Notes under the pieces: generated by a model
What the model was told of the DNA's origin: nothing
Database searches by the model: none
Seen by the model: the letters and a program-made list of their open reading frames with translations, nothing else
Part shown: positions 31,509 to 44,348 of the stretch, one piece after another
How positions within the stretch are numbered: the stretch's first letter is position 1
Layout: every line of letters starts with the position of its first letter
Origin: Megaustenia siamemsis
Lineage: Eukaryota > Mollusca > Gastropoda > Stylommatophora > Ariophantidae
Length of the DNA stretch: 64,000 nucleotides
Assembly (NCBI GenBank): GCA_032433765.1
Contig: JAVIAB010000025.1
Span: forward strand, 39,005,348 to 39,069,347
Reading direction: 5' to 3'
Made by a program: the position numbers and the translations under genes

Positions 31509-32354
31509 GTACACAAGCCTGTGTGTCCACATCCCCAACAGCTGTTCTAGTGGTACACAAGCCTGTGTGTCCACATCCCCAACAGCTGTTCTAGTGGTAC
31601 ACAAGCATGTGTGCCCAATCCCCAACAGCTGTTCTAGTTGTAGAGGAGCCTGTGTGCCCACTTCCCCAACAGCTGTTCTAGTGGTAGAGGAGCCTGTGTG
31701 CCCACTTCCCCAACAGCTGTTCTAGTTGTAGAGGAGCCTGTGTGCCCACCTCCCCAACAGCTGTTCTAGTGGTAGAGGAGCCTGTGTGCCTACTTCCCCA
31801 ACAGCTGTTCTAGTTGTAGAGGAGCCTGTGTGCCCACTTCCCCAACAGCTGTTCTAGTTGTAGAGGAGCCTATGTACCCACTTCCCCAACAGCTGTTCTA
31901 GTTGTAGAGGAGCCTGTGTGCCCACTTCCCCAACAGCTGTTCTAGTGGTAGAGGAGCCTGTGTGCCCACTTCCCCAACAGCTGTTCTAGTTGTAGAGGAG
32001 CCTGTGTGCCCACTTCCCCAACAGCTGTTCTAGTGGTAGAGGAGCCTGTGTGCCCACTTCCCCAACAGCTGTTCTAGTGGTAGAGGAGCCTGTGTGCCCA
32101 CATCCCCAACAGCTGTTCTAGTGGTAGAGGAGCCTGTGTGCCCACTTCCCCAACAGCTGTTCTAGTGGTAGAGGAGCCTGTGTGCCCACATCCCCAACAG
32201 CTGTTCTAGACATAGAGGAGCCTGTGTGCCTATATCCCCAACAGCTGTTCTAGACGTAGAGGAGCCTGTGTGCCCATATCCCCAACAGCTGTTCTAGACA
32301 TAGAGGAGCCTGTGTGCCTATATCCCCAACAGCTGTTCTAGACGTAGAGGAGCC
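31509..32354. repeat. 44-bp minisatellite, short block ending copy A
   Basis: About 19 units of gaggagcctgtgtgcccaca / tccccaacagctgttctag. The order of unit variants (gtacacaag, then ttgtagagg/ggtagagg, then acatagagg/acgtagagg) is the same as in 37911-38756 and in part of the large array around 49.06-49.81 kb. Confidence 0.93.
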
Positions 32355-33030
32355 AATCAACATCAACAAAACAGAAGTCATGAATGTCGGCAAAAATAAA
32401 CAGAGCATCAACATAACTATAGAAGGCAGGAAACTAAAACAAGTAGAGGAATTCAAATACCTAGGAAGTTTAGTGACAAACGATAATTCTCAAACAGCAG
32501 AGATAGACTCAAGATGCAACAAAGCTTGTCAAATCATTGAACATTTATCACCACTATTGTCCAACAAGGAATAATTCTGGAGGCAAAACGAGCACTCTAC
32601 AATACAATCTTCATCCGCACGTTGTGCTACCAATGCCAGACCTGGACCCTAGATGCAAGAACAATAAGAAAAATAACCTCTACTGAGAAGAAATGTGTTA
32701 GACGAATGACAGGAAACAGTCTGAGAGATAAGATCAGAAATGAAGAACTGAGAAAAAGCTAGGAATAGCCCCCGCCACAGAATATTTAAAGAAACAAGAG
32801 ATAAATGGTTTGGTCACATGATGAAGCAGAAAAATCAAAACACAGCACAACGAGCCTTCAATAAACATTGTGAGAACACCATACCCAAGGGCCAACCACG
32901 AAAATGATGAATTGATGGAATATTAGAAGCACTAGGGAACATAACAGCAGCAGAGGCCAACAGAAGAGTAAAAGACCATAAATTATATCTCCCCTCGACG
33001 CTGAAAGGCAAATGAGGAAGGAAAGGAGAA
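32355..33030 (+). mobile_element. LINE-E 3' part (copy B)
   Basis: Repeats 25909-26580: INKTEVMNVGKNKQSIN, EFKYLGSLVTNDN, VRRMTGNSLRD, KWFGHMMKQ and the RGRP-like C-terminus. The RT core is absent because the unit boundary lies downstream of the FADD box. Confidence 0.88.
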
Positions 33031-34734
33031 GAAATGATGGGTATAAAATGTGATAAACACTCCCTGGCATCACTCAAACACCTCATTTTCCCTTGACCTT
33101 GAAAGGAACAGAAAAAAAAACTATTTATATGCAACATATAACTTATCTACTGTTTGTGAATTTCACAATAAAATTGGTACACAAAATATCAATATACAAC
33201 TAATTAAATTAATTTAATGAGAATATTAATTTACAGAATTCTAAGTAAAATGAAATCATATATCTATCTATCTATTGACCTTTCGAGCCGTAGCCGGCCC
33301 ATAGGGCGTAGACCAAGATACGGCTTCTCTTATCTGAATTTTTGTTCTAGCAGTTTTCAATTCTTTTAAAGATATTTTAGAATCCTATTTTTGTTGTTGT
33401 TTTTAGGGCTGAAAAAACGATCACTACTATCTACTGCTAATTTACACATTCTGTATCAGGTCTACGTTCATTAACAACATCGTTTTTACAATAGCGGCTT
33501 GTTAAACCTCTGATCAACGGTTCTATACCAAGCCGGAGAAAAATAATTCCTTCATTTTGGATACAACCGGAAGCCTAATTATGTAGAGAAGATGGGCATT
33601 TATGAAATCATATACTGAGATGTTAATGATCAGAAGAGGCAAAATTAGGAATGAGTATTTTCAAAATGACTGAATTTTTCAGTGTCTGAAAATAATTTAT
33701 CTTCAAAATGACTGAATTTTTCAGTGTCTGAAAATAATTTATCTTCAAAATGACTGAATTTCTCAGTGTCTAAAAAATAATTTATCTTCAAATTACTGAA
33801 TTTCTGTCTAAAAAAATAATATATCTTCAATATATTACATAATTTACCAAAATGTTTAAAAAAAACAAACTAACTTACATTACTTTAGTAATATGAATAC
33901 TACAAGGTGAAACAAAGAAAGAGGTCAGAAGCAGGATAGCAAAAGCAACAGCAAATTAAAAAAAAACCCGGACTAAATATGGAAATCAAAAACACTAAAC
34001 AAGAAAAATAAACTTAGAATATTCAGCCCAAATATATTATCAACCCTTACCTAAGCATGTGCAAGCTGGAAAACACAAAAGAGATTGAGAAAAAAACTTA
34101 AATGCTTTTATAGACAAATGCCTAAGAGGAATACTCTGTGTACAATGGGATGAATTCAAGAGTAATATAGAGATAAGAAATATGGCCTTAAAACCAAAAA
34201 TCTAATGTCCAATTAGGTAGAGAAGATAGACATATGTTGAGAAGAGACAACCAGAAAATTTCAAAACAGTCTCTTCTATGGGAAACATCAGGATATAGAA
34301 AAAGAGGAAGACCTAGAGAGCCCCAAAATAGAACACTTATAAGAGAAGCAAAGTTGGCAGGCATAGACTGATTAGATACGATCAAACATCTCACCAAGAA
34401 CAGAGATGGATAGAGAAAAACAGAATGAGCCCTATGTGATGTGGCACTGGAAAGATCAAGACATGCATCATGATGAAGACTGCAAGTATCGTGCTTTCTT
34501 CTAAAAAAGAAAGGTGCCATGTTATGTTTGTCTCATAAGGTTTTTATCAATAATTGCATACAAATGGGAGCTGCTATAGGCTAGGGAACCACTGTATTAA
34601 GTACGAAGAGGTCAGCTTAGATCTTGATTGATGGCTTCCAGGTTCATCCCACTTTAAATGGGTACTGGATTTTTTTCTGAGAAAGAAAAGTGACACTAGC
34701 GTAATTTTGACCACTTCTTCTTCTACTACTTTTC

Positions 34735-35636
34735 AGCTCCCTGTGGAGCATAGGTCTTCAACAAACACTTTCAGCTCCCTGTGGAGCATAGGTCTTCAAC
34801 AAACACTTTCAGCTCCCTGTGGAGCGTAGGTCTTCAACAAACACTTTCAGTTCCCTGTGGAGCATAGGTCTTCAACAAACACTTTCAGCTCCCTGTGGAG
34901 CGTAGGTCTTCAACAAACACTTTCAGTTCCCTGTGGAGCGTAGGTCTTCAACAAACACTTTCAGTTCCCTGTGGAGCATAGGTCTTCAACAAACACTTTC
35001 AGCTCCCTGTGGAGCATAGGTCTTCAACAAACACTTTCAGCTCCCTGTGGAGCATAGGTCTTCAACAAACACTTTCAGCTCCCTGTGGAGCATAGGTCTT
35101 CAACAAACACTTTCAGCTCCCTGTGGAGCGTAGGTCTTCAACAAACACTTTCAGTTCCCTGTAGAGCATAGGTCTTCAACAAACACTTTCAGCTCCCTGT
35201 GGAGCGTAGGTCTTCAACAAACACTTTCAGTTCCCTGTAGAGCATAGGTCTTCAACAAACACTTTCAGCTCCCTGTGGAGCATAGGTCTTCAACAAACAC
35301 TTTCAGCTCCCTGTGGAGCATAGGTCTTCAACAAACACTTTCAGCTCCCTGTGGAGCATAGGTCTTCAACAAACACTTTCAGCTCCCTGTGGAGCATAGG
35401 TCTTCAACAAACACTTTCAGCTCCCTGTGGAGCATAGGTCTTCAACAAACACTTTCAGCTCCCTGTGGAGCATAGGTCTTCAACAAACACTTTCAGCTCC
35501 TTGTGGAGCGTAGGTCTTCAACAAACACTTTCAGCTCCCTGTGGAGCATATGTCTTCAACAAACACTTTCAGCTCCCTGTGGAGCGTAGGTCTTCAACAA
35601 ACACTTTCAGCTCCCTGTGGAGCATAGGTCTTCAAC
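34735..35636 (-). repeat. 38-bp LINE-A-derived minisatellite (copy B, ~23.7 units)
   Basis: Same unit and same variant order as the array in copy A, with one 38-bp unit fewer. That is the natural length change expected of such an array. Confidence 0.93.
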
Positions 35637-36557
35637 ATAGGTCTTGAGGTGTCAATAGTACAAGGTACATAAGATATCTTGATACACTTTTTATAACCAA
35701 CCAGCAGACAATAATTTTAAAAAATCATCATCATCATCATCACCACCAAATACCATGCCTGTTGCACAGCTGTTAACTTTCATCACAAAGTGGTGTTTAA
35801 GTTCTAATCAGAGCAAATTTTGCATCATTTATGGTGAAGATCATTTGAGACTACTCCAATCATCATCATTGAGTGCTGTCTCTGCATCGAAGGTTGGCTA
35901 CCATGGACCACCATTCCGCTCTGTCTCTTTGATGGTGCAGATTGTCATAGGCTGGCATGGTACTATGTGTATCGCCAAAGTGGAGGCATGACTTCATTTA
36001 TAGGAACATCATTTTTTTGCTGGGAGCAATCTTACTGATCAATGAGATAGAGCTGCTTGCACAGAACAGAGACAAATGGCGAGATTTGATAAAATATCTT
36101 TAAAAGAAAACTGCTAGAACAAAAATTCAGATAGGAGAAGGTGTATCTTGGTCTATGCCCTATGGGCCGGCTACGGCTCGAAAGGTCAATAGAATAGAAT
36201 AGAATTTTACTGACATAAAGTCAAATTGGATTCAGTGCCAGAGCAAAGAGATCGTGTCACTGGCGATGACCATTACAGCGACCCATAAGCGTTCACCATG
36301 AGCAGTGCACCTTTTAAAAAAAAAACTCCACATATTAAATAGAACAATATGTACGATGAACACATTGTTAGTTGCTGCAACAGGTGCTGAGCACATATGG
36401 GAATGTCCCCACCAACAGTGACATTAATCCATTCTAAAGTCTAACGTCTCAGGCAGATGGAGTCAAATCAGCTGTTACTTATGTTCCTGAACAATTTACA
36501 ACCTGGGTGCTGTTTGACATTTTGACCCTCCTCAGCATACCTTAAACCAAAGAATGA

Positions 36558-37311
36558 GAAAAAAAGATGAAATGTCATTTGACACAATCTATTTTTCGGT
36601 TTTTGTTTGCATACACCAGCTTTATATATCTCTAGCAAAGTCTAGAATTTTTTGTGAATATCATTTTCCAATATATTTTTCACATCTGGAACCATATGCT
36701 CAGGTGCCCCGTGCCATACAGGCAGATATTCTTCAACCTCAGAGACTAATTAAAAAAAATATTTTTGTGTACATTTTTCCTGTCAATTTTGCCCCAGGCA
36801 GCAGCCATTTAGCCTACTCTTGCTCGGGTGCCCCTTGCCATACAGGCAGATATTCTTCAACCTCAGAGACTAATTAAAAAAAAAATATTTTTGTGTAGAT
36901 TTTTCCTGTCAATTTTGCCCCAGGCATCAGCCATTTAGCCTACTCTTGCTCGGGTGCCCCTTGCCATACAGGCAGATATTCTTCAACCTCAGAGACTAAT
37001 TTAAAAAAAAATATTTTTGTGTAGATTTTTCCTGTCAATTTTGCCCCAGGCATCAGCCATTTAGCCTACTCTTTTTGATTTTAAACTGCCAAGAGTTCTT
37101 TTACATGCACAGAGTGCTTCCTGTTTTTGCCACTACCTGAGAGAGTTAAACATTGGATATCACTACTCAGAGATCAGGGGAGGGTAGAGCCATGAAGAAA
37201 CCACGGATTCTGGCTTTGAACCCAAGACCAAGAAAATATATTGGAAAATGATATTCACAAAAAATTCTAGACAAAAACCGAAAAATAGATTGTGTCAAAT
37301 GACATTTCATC
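36558..37311. repeat. Long inverted repeat with 125-bp triplets (copy B)
   Basis: Equivalent of 30157-30910. The arms near 36562-36680 and 37226-37315 are again complementary. Homopolymer lengths differ from copy A. Confidence 0.7.
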
Positions 37312-37321
37312 TTTTTTGGGG

Positions 37322-37646
37322 GGCCTCGGTAGCCGAGTTGAGAAAACCACCCGACTGGACTACCGACGTTCGGACAACCTGTGTTCGATTCCCGCTGGGA
37401 GCAGTGTGAATTGTACTCGTTGTTGGGGGGAAAAAAAAAACCACGGTCGACCCAGCCGTTGGCAGAAATGGGTACCAGAGTATTACCTTGGGAAGGTGAG
37501 GAATGTTGTCTCGCATCTGAGTTTCGATGCTTGATGGGACACTATACAGAAATCTCCGAACATTTCTGGATAGGCGGCCGAGCACATATGGGAGGAAACT
37601 CGCGTGCTAAGACGCCGGTTCAAGTCTCGTACATTTCCTTTACCTT
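37322..37646 (+). mobile_element. SINE-B (copy B)
   Basis: Same element and same position relative to the WD40 exon as in copy A, with small length differences in the G and A runs. Confidence 0.85.
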
Positions 37647-37733
37647 ACCCAAGACCTTTCTGTCAGAGGTCAACATCTTGCCTCTAGATCACCCAGGCAG
37701 TATGTCACAATTTAACAGTTTGATTTCACTCAC

Positions 37734-37840
37734 CGAAGTGCTGATGATGATATTCTTGTATGGGTGCCAGGAGATGTCACGTACACATGATTCGTGACCA
37801 GCCAGCTTGCGAACAATCTTGCCAGTTAACAGACCATGAA
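37734..37840 (-). CDS. DCAF11/WDR23-like WD40 exon (copy B)
   Basis: I saw no difference in the 107 bp from the exon at 31332-31438, including acceptor ttatctttcag and donor GTGAGT. Phase 1 in, phase 0 out. Joining this exon to another copy would place TTC ATG GTC TGT TAA in frame, a stop after four codons, so two copies cannot both be included in one productive mRNA. Confidence 0.72.
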
Positions 37841-37910
37841 CTGAAAGATAAGAGCCTCTTATATAGCTCATTTATCAAAGCATAACTTTGGAACTTCACT
37901 TCCAAAGGAA

Positions 37911-38756
37911 GTACACAAGCCTGTGTGTCCACATCCCCAACAGCTGTTCTAGTGGTACACAAGCCTGTGTGTCCACATCCCCAACAGCTGTTCTAGTGGT
38001 ACACAAGCATGTGTGCCCAATCCCCAACAGCTGTTCTAGTTGTAGAGGAGCCTGTGTGCCCACTTCCCCAACAGCTGTTCTAGTGGTAGAGGAGCCTGTG
38101 TGCCCACTTCCCCAACAGCTGTTCTAGTTGTAGAGGAGCCTGTGTGCCCACCTCCCCAACAGCTGTTCTAGTGGTAGAGGAGCCTGTGTGCCTACTTCCC
38201 CAACAGCTGTTCTAGTTGTAGAGGAGCCTGTGTGCCCACTTCCCCAACAGCTGTTCTAGTTGTAGAGGAGCCTATGTACCCACTTCCCCAACAGCTGTTC
38301 TAGTTGTAGAGGAGCCTGTGTGCCCACTTCCCCAACAGCTGTTCTAGTGGTAGAGGAGCCTGTGTGCCCACTTCCCCAACAGCTGTTCTAGTTGTAGAGG
38401 AGCCTGTGTGCCCACTTCCCCAACAGCTGTTCTAGTGGTAGAGGAGCCTGTGTGCCCACTTCCCCAACAGCTGTTCTAGTGGTAGAGGAGCCTGTGTGCC
38501 CACATCCCCAACAGCTGTTCTAGTGGTAGAGGAGCCTGTGTGCCCACTTCCCCAACAGCTGTTCTAGTGGTAGAGGAGCCTGTGTGCCCACATCCCCAAC
38601 AGCTGTTCTAGACATAGAGGAGCCTGTGTGCCTATATCCCCAACAGCTGTTCTAGACGTAGAGGAGCCTGTGTGCCCATATCCCCAACAGCTGTTCTAGA
38701 CATAGAGGAGCCTGTGTGCCTATATCCCCAACAGCTGTTCTAGACGTAGAGGAGCC
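37911..38756. repeat. 44-bp minisatellite, short block ending copy B
   Basis: Same 846 bp and variant order as 31509-32354, joined directly to the LINE part of copy C at ggagcc / aatcaacatc. Confidence 0.93.
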
Positions 38757-39430
38757 AATCAACATCAACAAAACAGAAGTCATGAATGTCGGCAAAAATA
38801 AACAGAGCATCAACATAACTATAGAAGGCAGGAAACTAAAACAAGTAGAGGAATTCAAATACCTAGGAAGTTTAGTGACAAACGATAATTCTCAAACAGC
38901 AGAGATAGACTCAAGATGCAACAAAGCTTGTCAAATCATTGAACATTTATCACCACTATTGTCCAACAAGGAAATAATTCTGGAGGCAAAACGAGCACTC
39001 TACAATACAATCTTCATCCGCACGTTGTGCTACCAATGCCAGACCTGGACCCTAGATGCAAGAACAATAAGAAAAATAACCTCTACTGAGAAGAAATGTG
39101 TTAGACGAATGACAGGAAACAGTCTGAGAGATAAGATCAGAAATGAAGAACTGAGAAAAAGCTAGGAATAGCCCCCGCCACAGAATATTTAAAGAAACAA
39201 GAGATAAATGGTTTGGTCACATGATGAAGCAGAAAAATCAAAACACAGCACAACGAGCCTTCAATAAACATTGTGAGAACACCATACCCAAGGGCCAACC
39301 ACGAAAATGATGAATTGATGGAATATTAGAAGCACTAGGGAACATAACAGCAGCAGAGGCCAACAGAAGAGTAAAAGACCATAAATTATATCTCCCCTCG
39401 ACGCTGAAAGGCAAATGAGGAAGGAAAGGA
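38757..39430 (+). mobile_element. LINE-E 3' part (copy C)
   Basis: As in copy B. Here the frame runs unbroken for 149 codons (38716-39165), because the one-base deletion seen in B (about 32571) and the one-base deletion after ARTIRK in A (about 26228) are both absent. Confidence 0.88.
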
Positions 39431-41139
39431 GAAGAAATGATGGGTATAAAATGTGATAAACACTCCCTGGCAATCACTCAAACACCTCATTTTCCCTTGA
39501 CCTTGAAAGGAACAGAAAAAAAAACTATTTATATGCAACATATAACTTATCTACTGTTTGTGAATTTCACAATAAAATTGGTACACAAAATATCAATATA
39601 CAACTAATTAAATTAATTTAATGAGAATATTAATTTACAGAATTCTAAGTAAATGAAATCATATATCTATCTATCTATTGACCTTTCGAGCCGTAGCCGG
39701 CCCATAGGGCGTAGACCAAGATACGGCTTCTCTTATCTGAATTTTTGTTCTAGCAGTTTTCAATTCTTTTAAAGATATTTTAGAATCCTATTTTTGTTGT
39801 TGTTTTAGGGCTGAAAAAACGATCACTACTATCTACTGCTAATTTACACATTCTGTATCAGGTCTACGTTTCATTAACAACATCGTTTTTTACAATAGCG
39901 GCTTGTTAAACCTCTGATCAACGGTTCTATACCAAGCCGGAGAAAAATAATTCCTTCATTTTGGATACAACCGGAAGCCTAATTATGTAGAGAAGATGGG
40001 CATTTATGAAATCATATAACTGAGATGTTAATGATCAGAAGAGGCAAAATTAGGAATGAGTATTTTCAAAATGACTGAATTTTTCAGTGTCTGAAAATAA
40101 TTTATCTTCAAAATGACTGAATTTTTCAGTGTCTGAAATAATTTATCTTCAAAATGACTAAATTTCTCAGTGTCTAAAAAATAATTTATCTTCAAAATTA
40201 CTGAATTTCTGTCTAAAAAAATAATATATCTTCAATATATTACATAATTTACCAAAATGTTTAAAAAAAACAAACTAACTTACATTACTTTAGTAATATG
40301 AATACTACAAGGTGAAACAAAGAAAGAGGTCAGAAGCAGGATAGCAAAAGCAACAGCAAATTAAAAAAAAAACCCGGACTAAATATGGAAATCAAAAACA
40401 CTAAACAAGAAAATAAACTTAGAATATTCAGCCCAAATATATTATCAACCCTTACCTAAGCATGTGCAAGCTGGAAAACACAAAAGAGATTGAGAAAAAA
40501 ACTTAAATGCTTTTATAGACAAATGCCTAAGAGGAATACTCTGTGTACAATGGGATGAATTCAAGAGTAATATAGAGATAAGAAATATGGCCTTAAAACC
40601 AAAAATCTAATGTCCAATTAGGTAGAGAAGATAGACATATGTTGAGAAGAGACAACCAGAAAATTTCAAAACAGTCTCTTCTATGGGAAACATCAGGATA
40701 TAGAAAAAGAGGAAGACCTAGAGAGCCCCAAAATAGAACACTTATAAGAGAAGCAAAGTTGGCAGGCATAGACTGATTAGATACGATCAAACATCTCACC
40801 AAGAACAGAGATGGATAGAGAAAAACAGAATGAGCCCTATGTGATGTGGCACTGGAAAGATCAAGACATGCATCATGATGAAGACTGCAAGTATCGTGCT
40901 TTCTTCTAAAAAAGAAAGGTGCCATGTTATGTTTGTCTCATAAGGTTTTTATCAATAATTGCATACAAATGGGAGCTGCTATAGGCTAGGGAACCACTGT
41001 ATTAAGTACGAAGAGGTCAGCTTAGATCTTGATTGATGGCTTCCAGGTTCATCCCACTTTAAATGGGTACTGGATTTTTTTCTGAGAAAGAAAAGTGACA
41101 CTAGCGTAATTTTGACCACTTCTTCTTCTACTACTTTTC

Positions 41140-42079
41140 AGCTCCCTGTGGAGCATAGGTCTTCAACAAACACTTTCAGCTCCCTGTGGAGCATAGGTCT
41201 TCAACAAACACTTTCAGCTCCCTGTGGAGCGTAGGTCTTCAACAAACACTTTCAGTTCCCTGTGGAGCATAGGTCTTCAACAAACACTTTCAGCTCCCTG
41301 TGGAGCGTAGGTCTTCAACAAACACTTTCAGTTCCCTGTGGAGCGTAGGTCTTCAACAAACACTTTCAGTTCCCTGTGGAGCATAGGTCTTCAACAAACA
41401 CTTTCAGCTCCCTGTGGAGCATAGGTCTTCAACAAACACTTTCAGCTCCCTGTGGAGCATAGGTCTTCAACAAACACTTTCAGCTCCCTGTGGAGCGTAG
41501 GTCTTCAACAAACACTTTCAGCTCCCTGTGGAGCATAGGTCTTCAACAAACACTTTCAGCTCCCTGTGGAGCGTAGGTCTTCAACAAACACTTTCAGTTC
41601 CCTGTAGAGCATAGGTCTTCAACAAACACTTTCAGCTCCCTGTGGAGCGTAGGTCTTCAACAAACACTTTCAGTTCCCTGTAGAGCATAGGTCTTCAACA
41701 AACACTTTCAGCTCCCTGTGGAGCATAGGTCTTCAACAAACACTTTCAGCTCCCTGTGGAGCATAGGTCTTCAACAAACACTTTCAGCTCCCTGTGGAGC
41801 ATAGGTCTTCAACAAACACTTTCAGCTCCCTGTGGAGCATAGGTCTTCAACAAACACTTTCAGCTCCCTGTGGAGCATAGGTCTTCAACAAACACTTTCA
41901 GCTCCCTGTGGAGCATAGGTCTTCAACAAACACTTTCAGCTCCTTGTGGAGCGTAGGTCTTCAACAAACACTTTCAGCTCCCTGTGGAGCATATGTCTTC
42001 AACAAACACTTTCAGCTCCCTGTGGAGCGTAGGTCTTCAACAAACACTTTCAGCTCCCTGTGGAGCATAGGTCTTCAAC
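41140..42079 (-). repeat. 38-bp LINE-A-derived minisatellite (copy C, ~24.7 units)
   Basis: Same length as copy A (940 bp), but the order of the agcatagg/agcgtagg variants differs slightly around 41.5 kb, indicating unit conversion or slippage between copies. Confidence 0.93.
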
Positions 42080-43012
42080 ATAGGTCTTGAGGTGTCAATA
42101 GTACAAGGTACATAAGATATCTTGATACACTTTTTATAACCAACCAGCAGACAATAATTTAAAAAAATCATCATCATCATCATCACCACCAAATACCATG
42201 CCTGTTGCACAGCTGTTAACTTTCATCACAAAGTGGTGTTTAAGTTCTAATCAGAGCAAATTTTGCATCATTTATGGTGAAGATCATTTGAGACTACTCC
42301 AATCATCATCATTGAGTGCTGTCTCTGCATCGAAGGTTGGCTACCATGGACCACCATTCCGCTCTGTCTCTTTGATGGTGCAGATTGTCATAGGCTGGCA
42401 TGGTACTATGTGTATCGCCAAAGTGGAGGCATGACTTCATTTATAGGAACATCATTTTTTTTGCTGGGAGCAATCTTACTGATCAATGAGATAGAGCTGC
42501 TTGCACAGAACAGAGACAAATGGCGAGATTTGATAAAATATCTTTAAAGAAAACTGCTAGAACAAAAATTCAGATAGGAGAAGGTGTATCTTGGTCTATG
42601 CCCTATGGGCCGGCTACGGCTCGAAAGGTCAATAGAATAGAATAGAATTTTACTGACATAAAGTCAAATTGGATTCAGTGCCAGAGCAAAGAGATCGTGT
42701 CACTGGCGATGACCATTACAGCGACCCATAAGCGTTCACCATGAGCAGTGCACCTTTTAAAAAAAAAACTCCACATATTAAATAGAACAATATGTACGAT
42801 GAACACATTGTTAGTTGCTGCAACAGGTGCTGAGCACATATGGGAATGTCCCCACCAACAGTGACATTAATCCATTCTAAAGTCTAACGTCTCAGGCAGA
42901 TGGAGTCAAATCAGCTGTTACTTATGTTCTGAACAATTTACAACCTGGGTGCTGTTTGACATTTTGACCCTCCTCAGCATACCTTAAACCAAAGAATGAG
43001 AAAAAAAGATGA

Positions 43013-43755
43013 AATGTCATTTGACACAATCTATTTTTCGGTTTTTTGTTTGCATACACCAGCTTTATATATCTCTAGCAAAGTCTAGAATTTTTTGTGA
43101 ATATCATTTTCCAATATATTTTTCACATCTGGAACCATATGCTCAGGTGCCCGTGCCATACAGGCAGATATTCTTCAACCTCAGAGACTAATTAAAAAAA
43201 ATATTTTTGTGTACATTTTTCCTGTCAATTTTGCCCCAGGCAGCAGCCATTTAGCCTACTCTTGCTCGGGTGCCCCTTGCCATACAGGCAGATATTCTTC
43301 AACCTCAGAGACTAATTAAAAAAAAATATTTTTGTGTAGATTTTTCCTGTCAATTTTGCCCCAGGCATCAGCCATTTAGCCTACTCTTGCTCGGGTGCCC
43401 CTTGCCATACAGGCAGATATTCTTCAACCTCAGAGACTAATTTAAAAAAAAATATTTTTGTGTAGATTTTTCCTGTCAATTTTGCCCCAGGCATCAGCCA
43501 TTTAGCCTACTCTTTTTGATTTTAAACTGCCAAGAGTTCTTTTACATGCACAGAGTGCTTCCTGTTTTTGCCACTACCTGAGAGAGTTAAACATTGGATA
43601 TCACTACTCAGAGATCAGGGGAGGGTAGTAGAGCCATGAAGAAACCACGGATTCTGGCTTTGAACCCAAGACCAAGAAAAATATATTGGAAAATGATATT
43701 CACAAAAAATTCTAGACAAAAACCGAAAAATAGATTGTGTCAAATGACATTTCAT
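43013..43755. repeat. Long inverted repeat with 125-bp triplets (copy C)
   Basis: Equivalent of 30157-30910, followed as there by SINE-B. One C is missing in the first triplet (caggtgcccgtgcc). Confidence 0.7.
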
Positions 43756-43766
43756 CTTTTTTGGGG

Positions 43767-44092
43767 GGCCTCGGTAGCCGAGTTGAGAAAACCACCCGAC
43801 TGGACTACCGACGTTCGGACAACCTGTGTTCGATTCCCGCTGGGAGCAGTGTGAATTGTACTCGTTTGTTGGGGGGGGAAAAATAAACCACGGTCGACCC
43901 AGCCGTTGGCAGAAATGGGTACCAGAGTATTACCTTGGGAAGGTGAGGAATGTTGTCTCGCATCTGAGTTTCGATGCTTGATGGGACACTATACAGAAAT
44001 CTCCGAACATTTCTGGATAGGCGGCCGAGCACATATGGGAGGAAACTCGCGTGCTAAGACGCCGGTTCAAGTCTCGTACTTTACCTTGACCT
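43767..44092 (+). mobile_element. SINE-B (copy C)
   Basis: Same element, with a slightly different end (gtactttaccttgacc) that is closer to the SINE-B copy at 16.5 kb (gtacttgacctttac) than the A and B copies are. Confidence 0.85.
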
Positions 44093-44180
44093 TACCCAAG
44101 ACCTTTCTGTCAGAGGTTAACATCTTGCCTCTAGATCACCCAGGCAGTATGTCACAATTTAACAGTTTGATTTCACTCAC

Positions 44181-44287
44181 CGAAGTGCTGATGATGATAT
44201 TCTTGTATGGGTGCCAGGAGATGTCACGTACACATGATTCGTGACCAGCCAGCTTGCGAACAATCTTGCCAGTTAACAGACCATGAA
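44181..44287 (-). CDS. DCAF11/WDR23-like WD40 exon (copy C)
   Basis: I saw no difference in the 107 bp and both splice sites from the exons in A and B. Copy C is the one with the apparently original right-hand (gene-upstream) flank, so it is the best candidate for the exon actually linked to the rest of the gene. No further DCAF11 exon was seen up to 64 kb. Confidence 0.74.
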
Positions 44288-44348
44288 CTGAAAGATAAGA
44301 GCCTCTTATATAGCTCATTTATCAAAGCATAACTTTGGAACTTCACTT

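Larger units (their letters stand above)
25909..32354. repeat. 6.4-kb tandem unit, copy A
   Basis: First of three direct copies (6,446 bp). It starts mid-LINE at aatcaacatcaacaaaacag and ends in the 44-bp minisatellite at gacgtagaggagcc, where copy B's LINE part follows directly. Contents in order: LINE-E 3' part, a LINE-F 3' end (minus), a 42-bp array, a LINE-F fragment (plus), a SINE-A fragment, a 38-bp array, dispersed repeats, an inverted repeat with 125-bp triplets, SINE-B, a DCAF11-like exon and the 44-bp array. It differs from B and C by scattered substitutions and mostly homopolymer indels. Confidence 0.93.
32355..38756. repeat. 6.4-kb tandem unit, copy B
   Basis: Second copy (6,402 bp), joined directly to copy A. 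Same order of contents. It is shorter mainly because its 38-bp array has one unit less. It shares with C, against A, changes such as atagaaggcagg in the LINE and gggaaacatcagg. A one-base deletion at about 32571 (aaggaataattc) is private to B. Confidence 0.93.
38757..44348. repeat. 6.4-kb tandem unit, copy C (different right flank)
   Basis: Third copy. It follows A and B through the WD40 exon and then leaves them at aactttggaacttcactt (44348). A and B continue ccaaaggaagtacacaagcc into the 44-bp array, whereas C continues into a 61-bp array, unique DNA and only then the 44-bp array. C also has private changes (gtagtagagcc near 43627; tactttaccttgacc near 44078). Confidence 0.92.

Noticed and set aside
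31486..32456. Small ORFs with VLVVEEPVCP / TQAPLPLEQLLG repeats here and across 45.8-55.3 kb
   Set aside because: Three-frame translations of the 44-bp minisatellite; no gene features.
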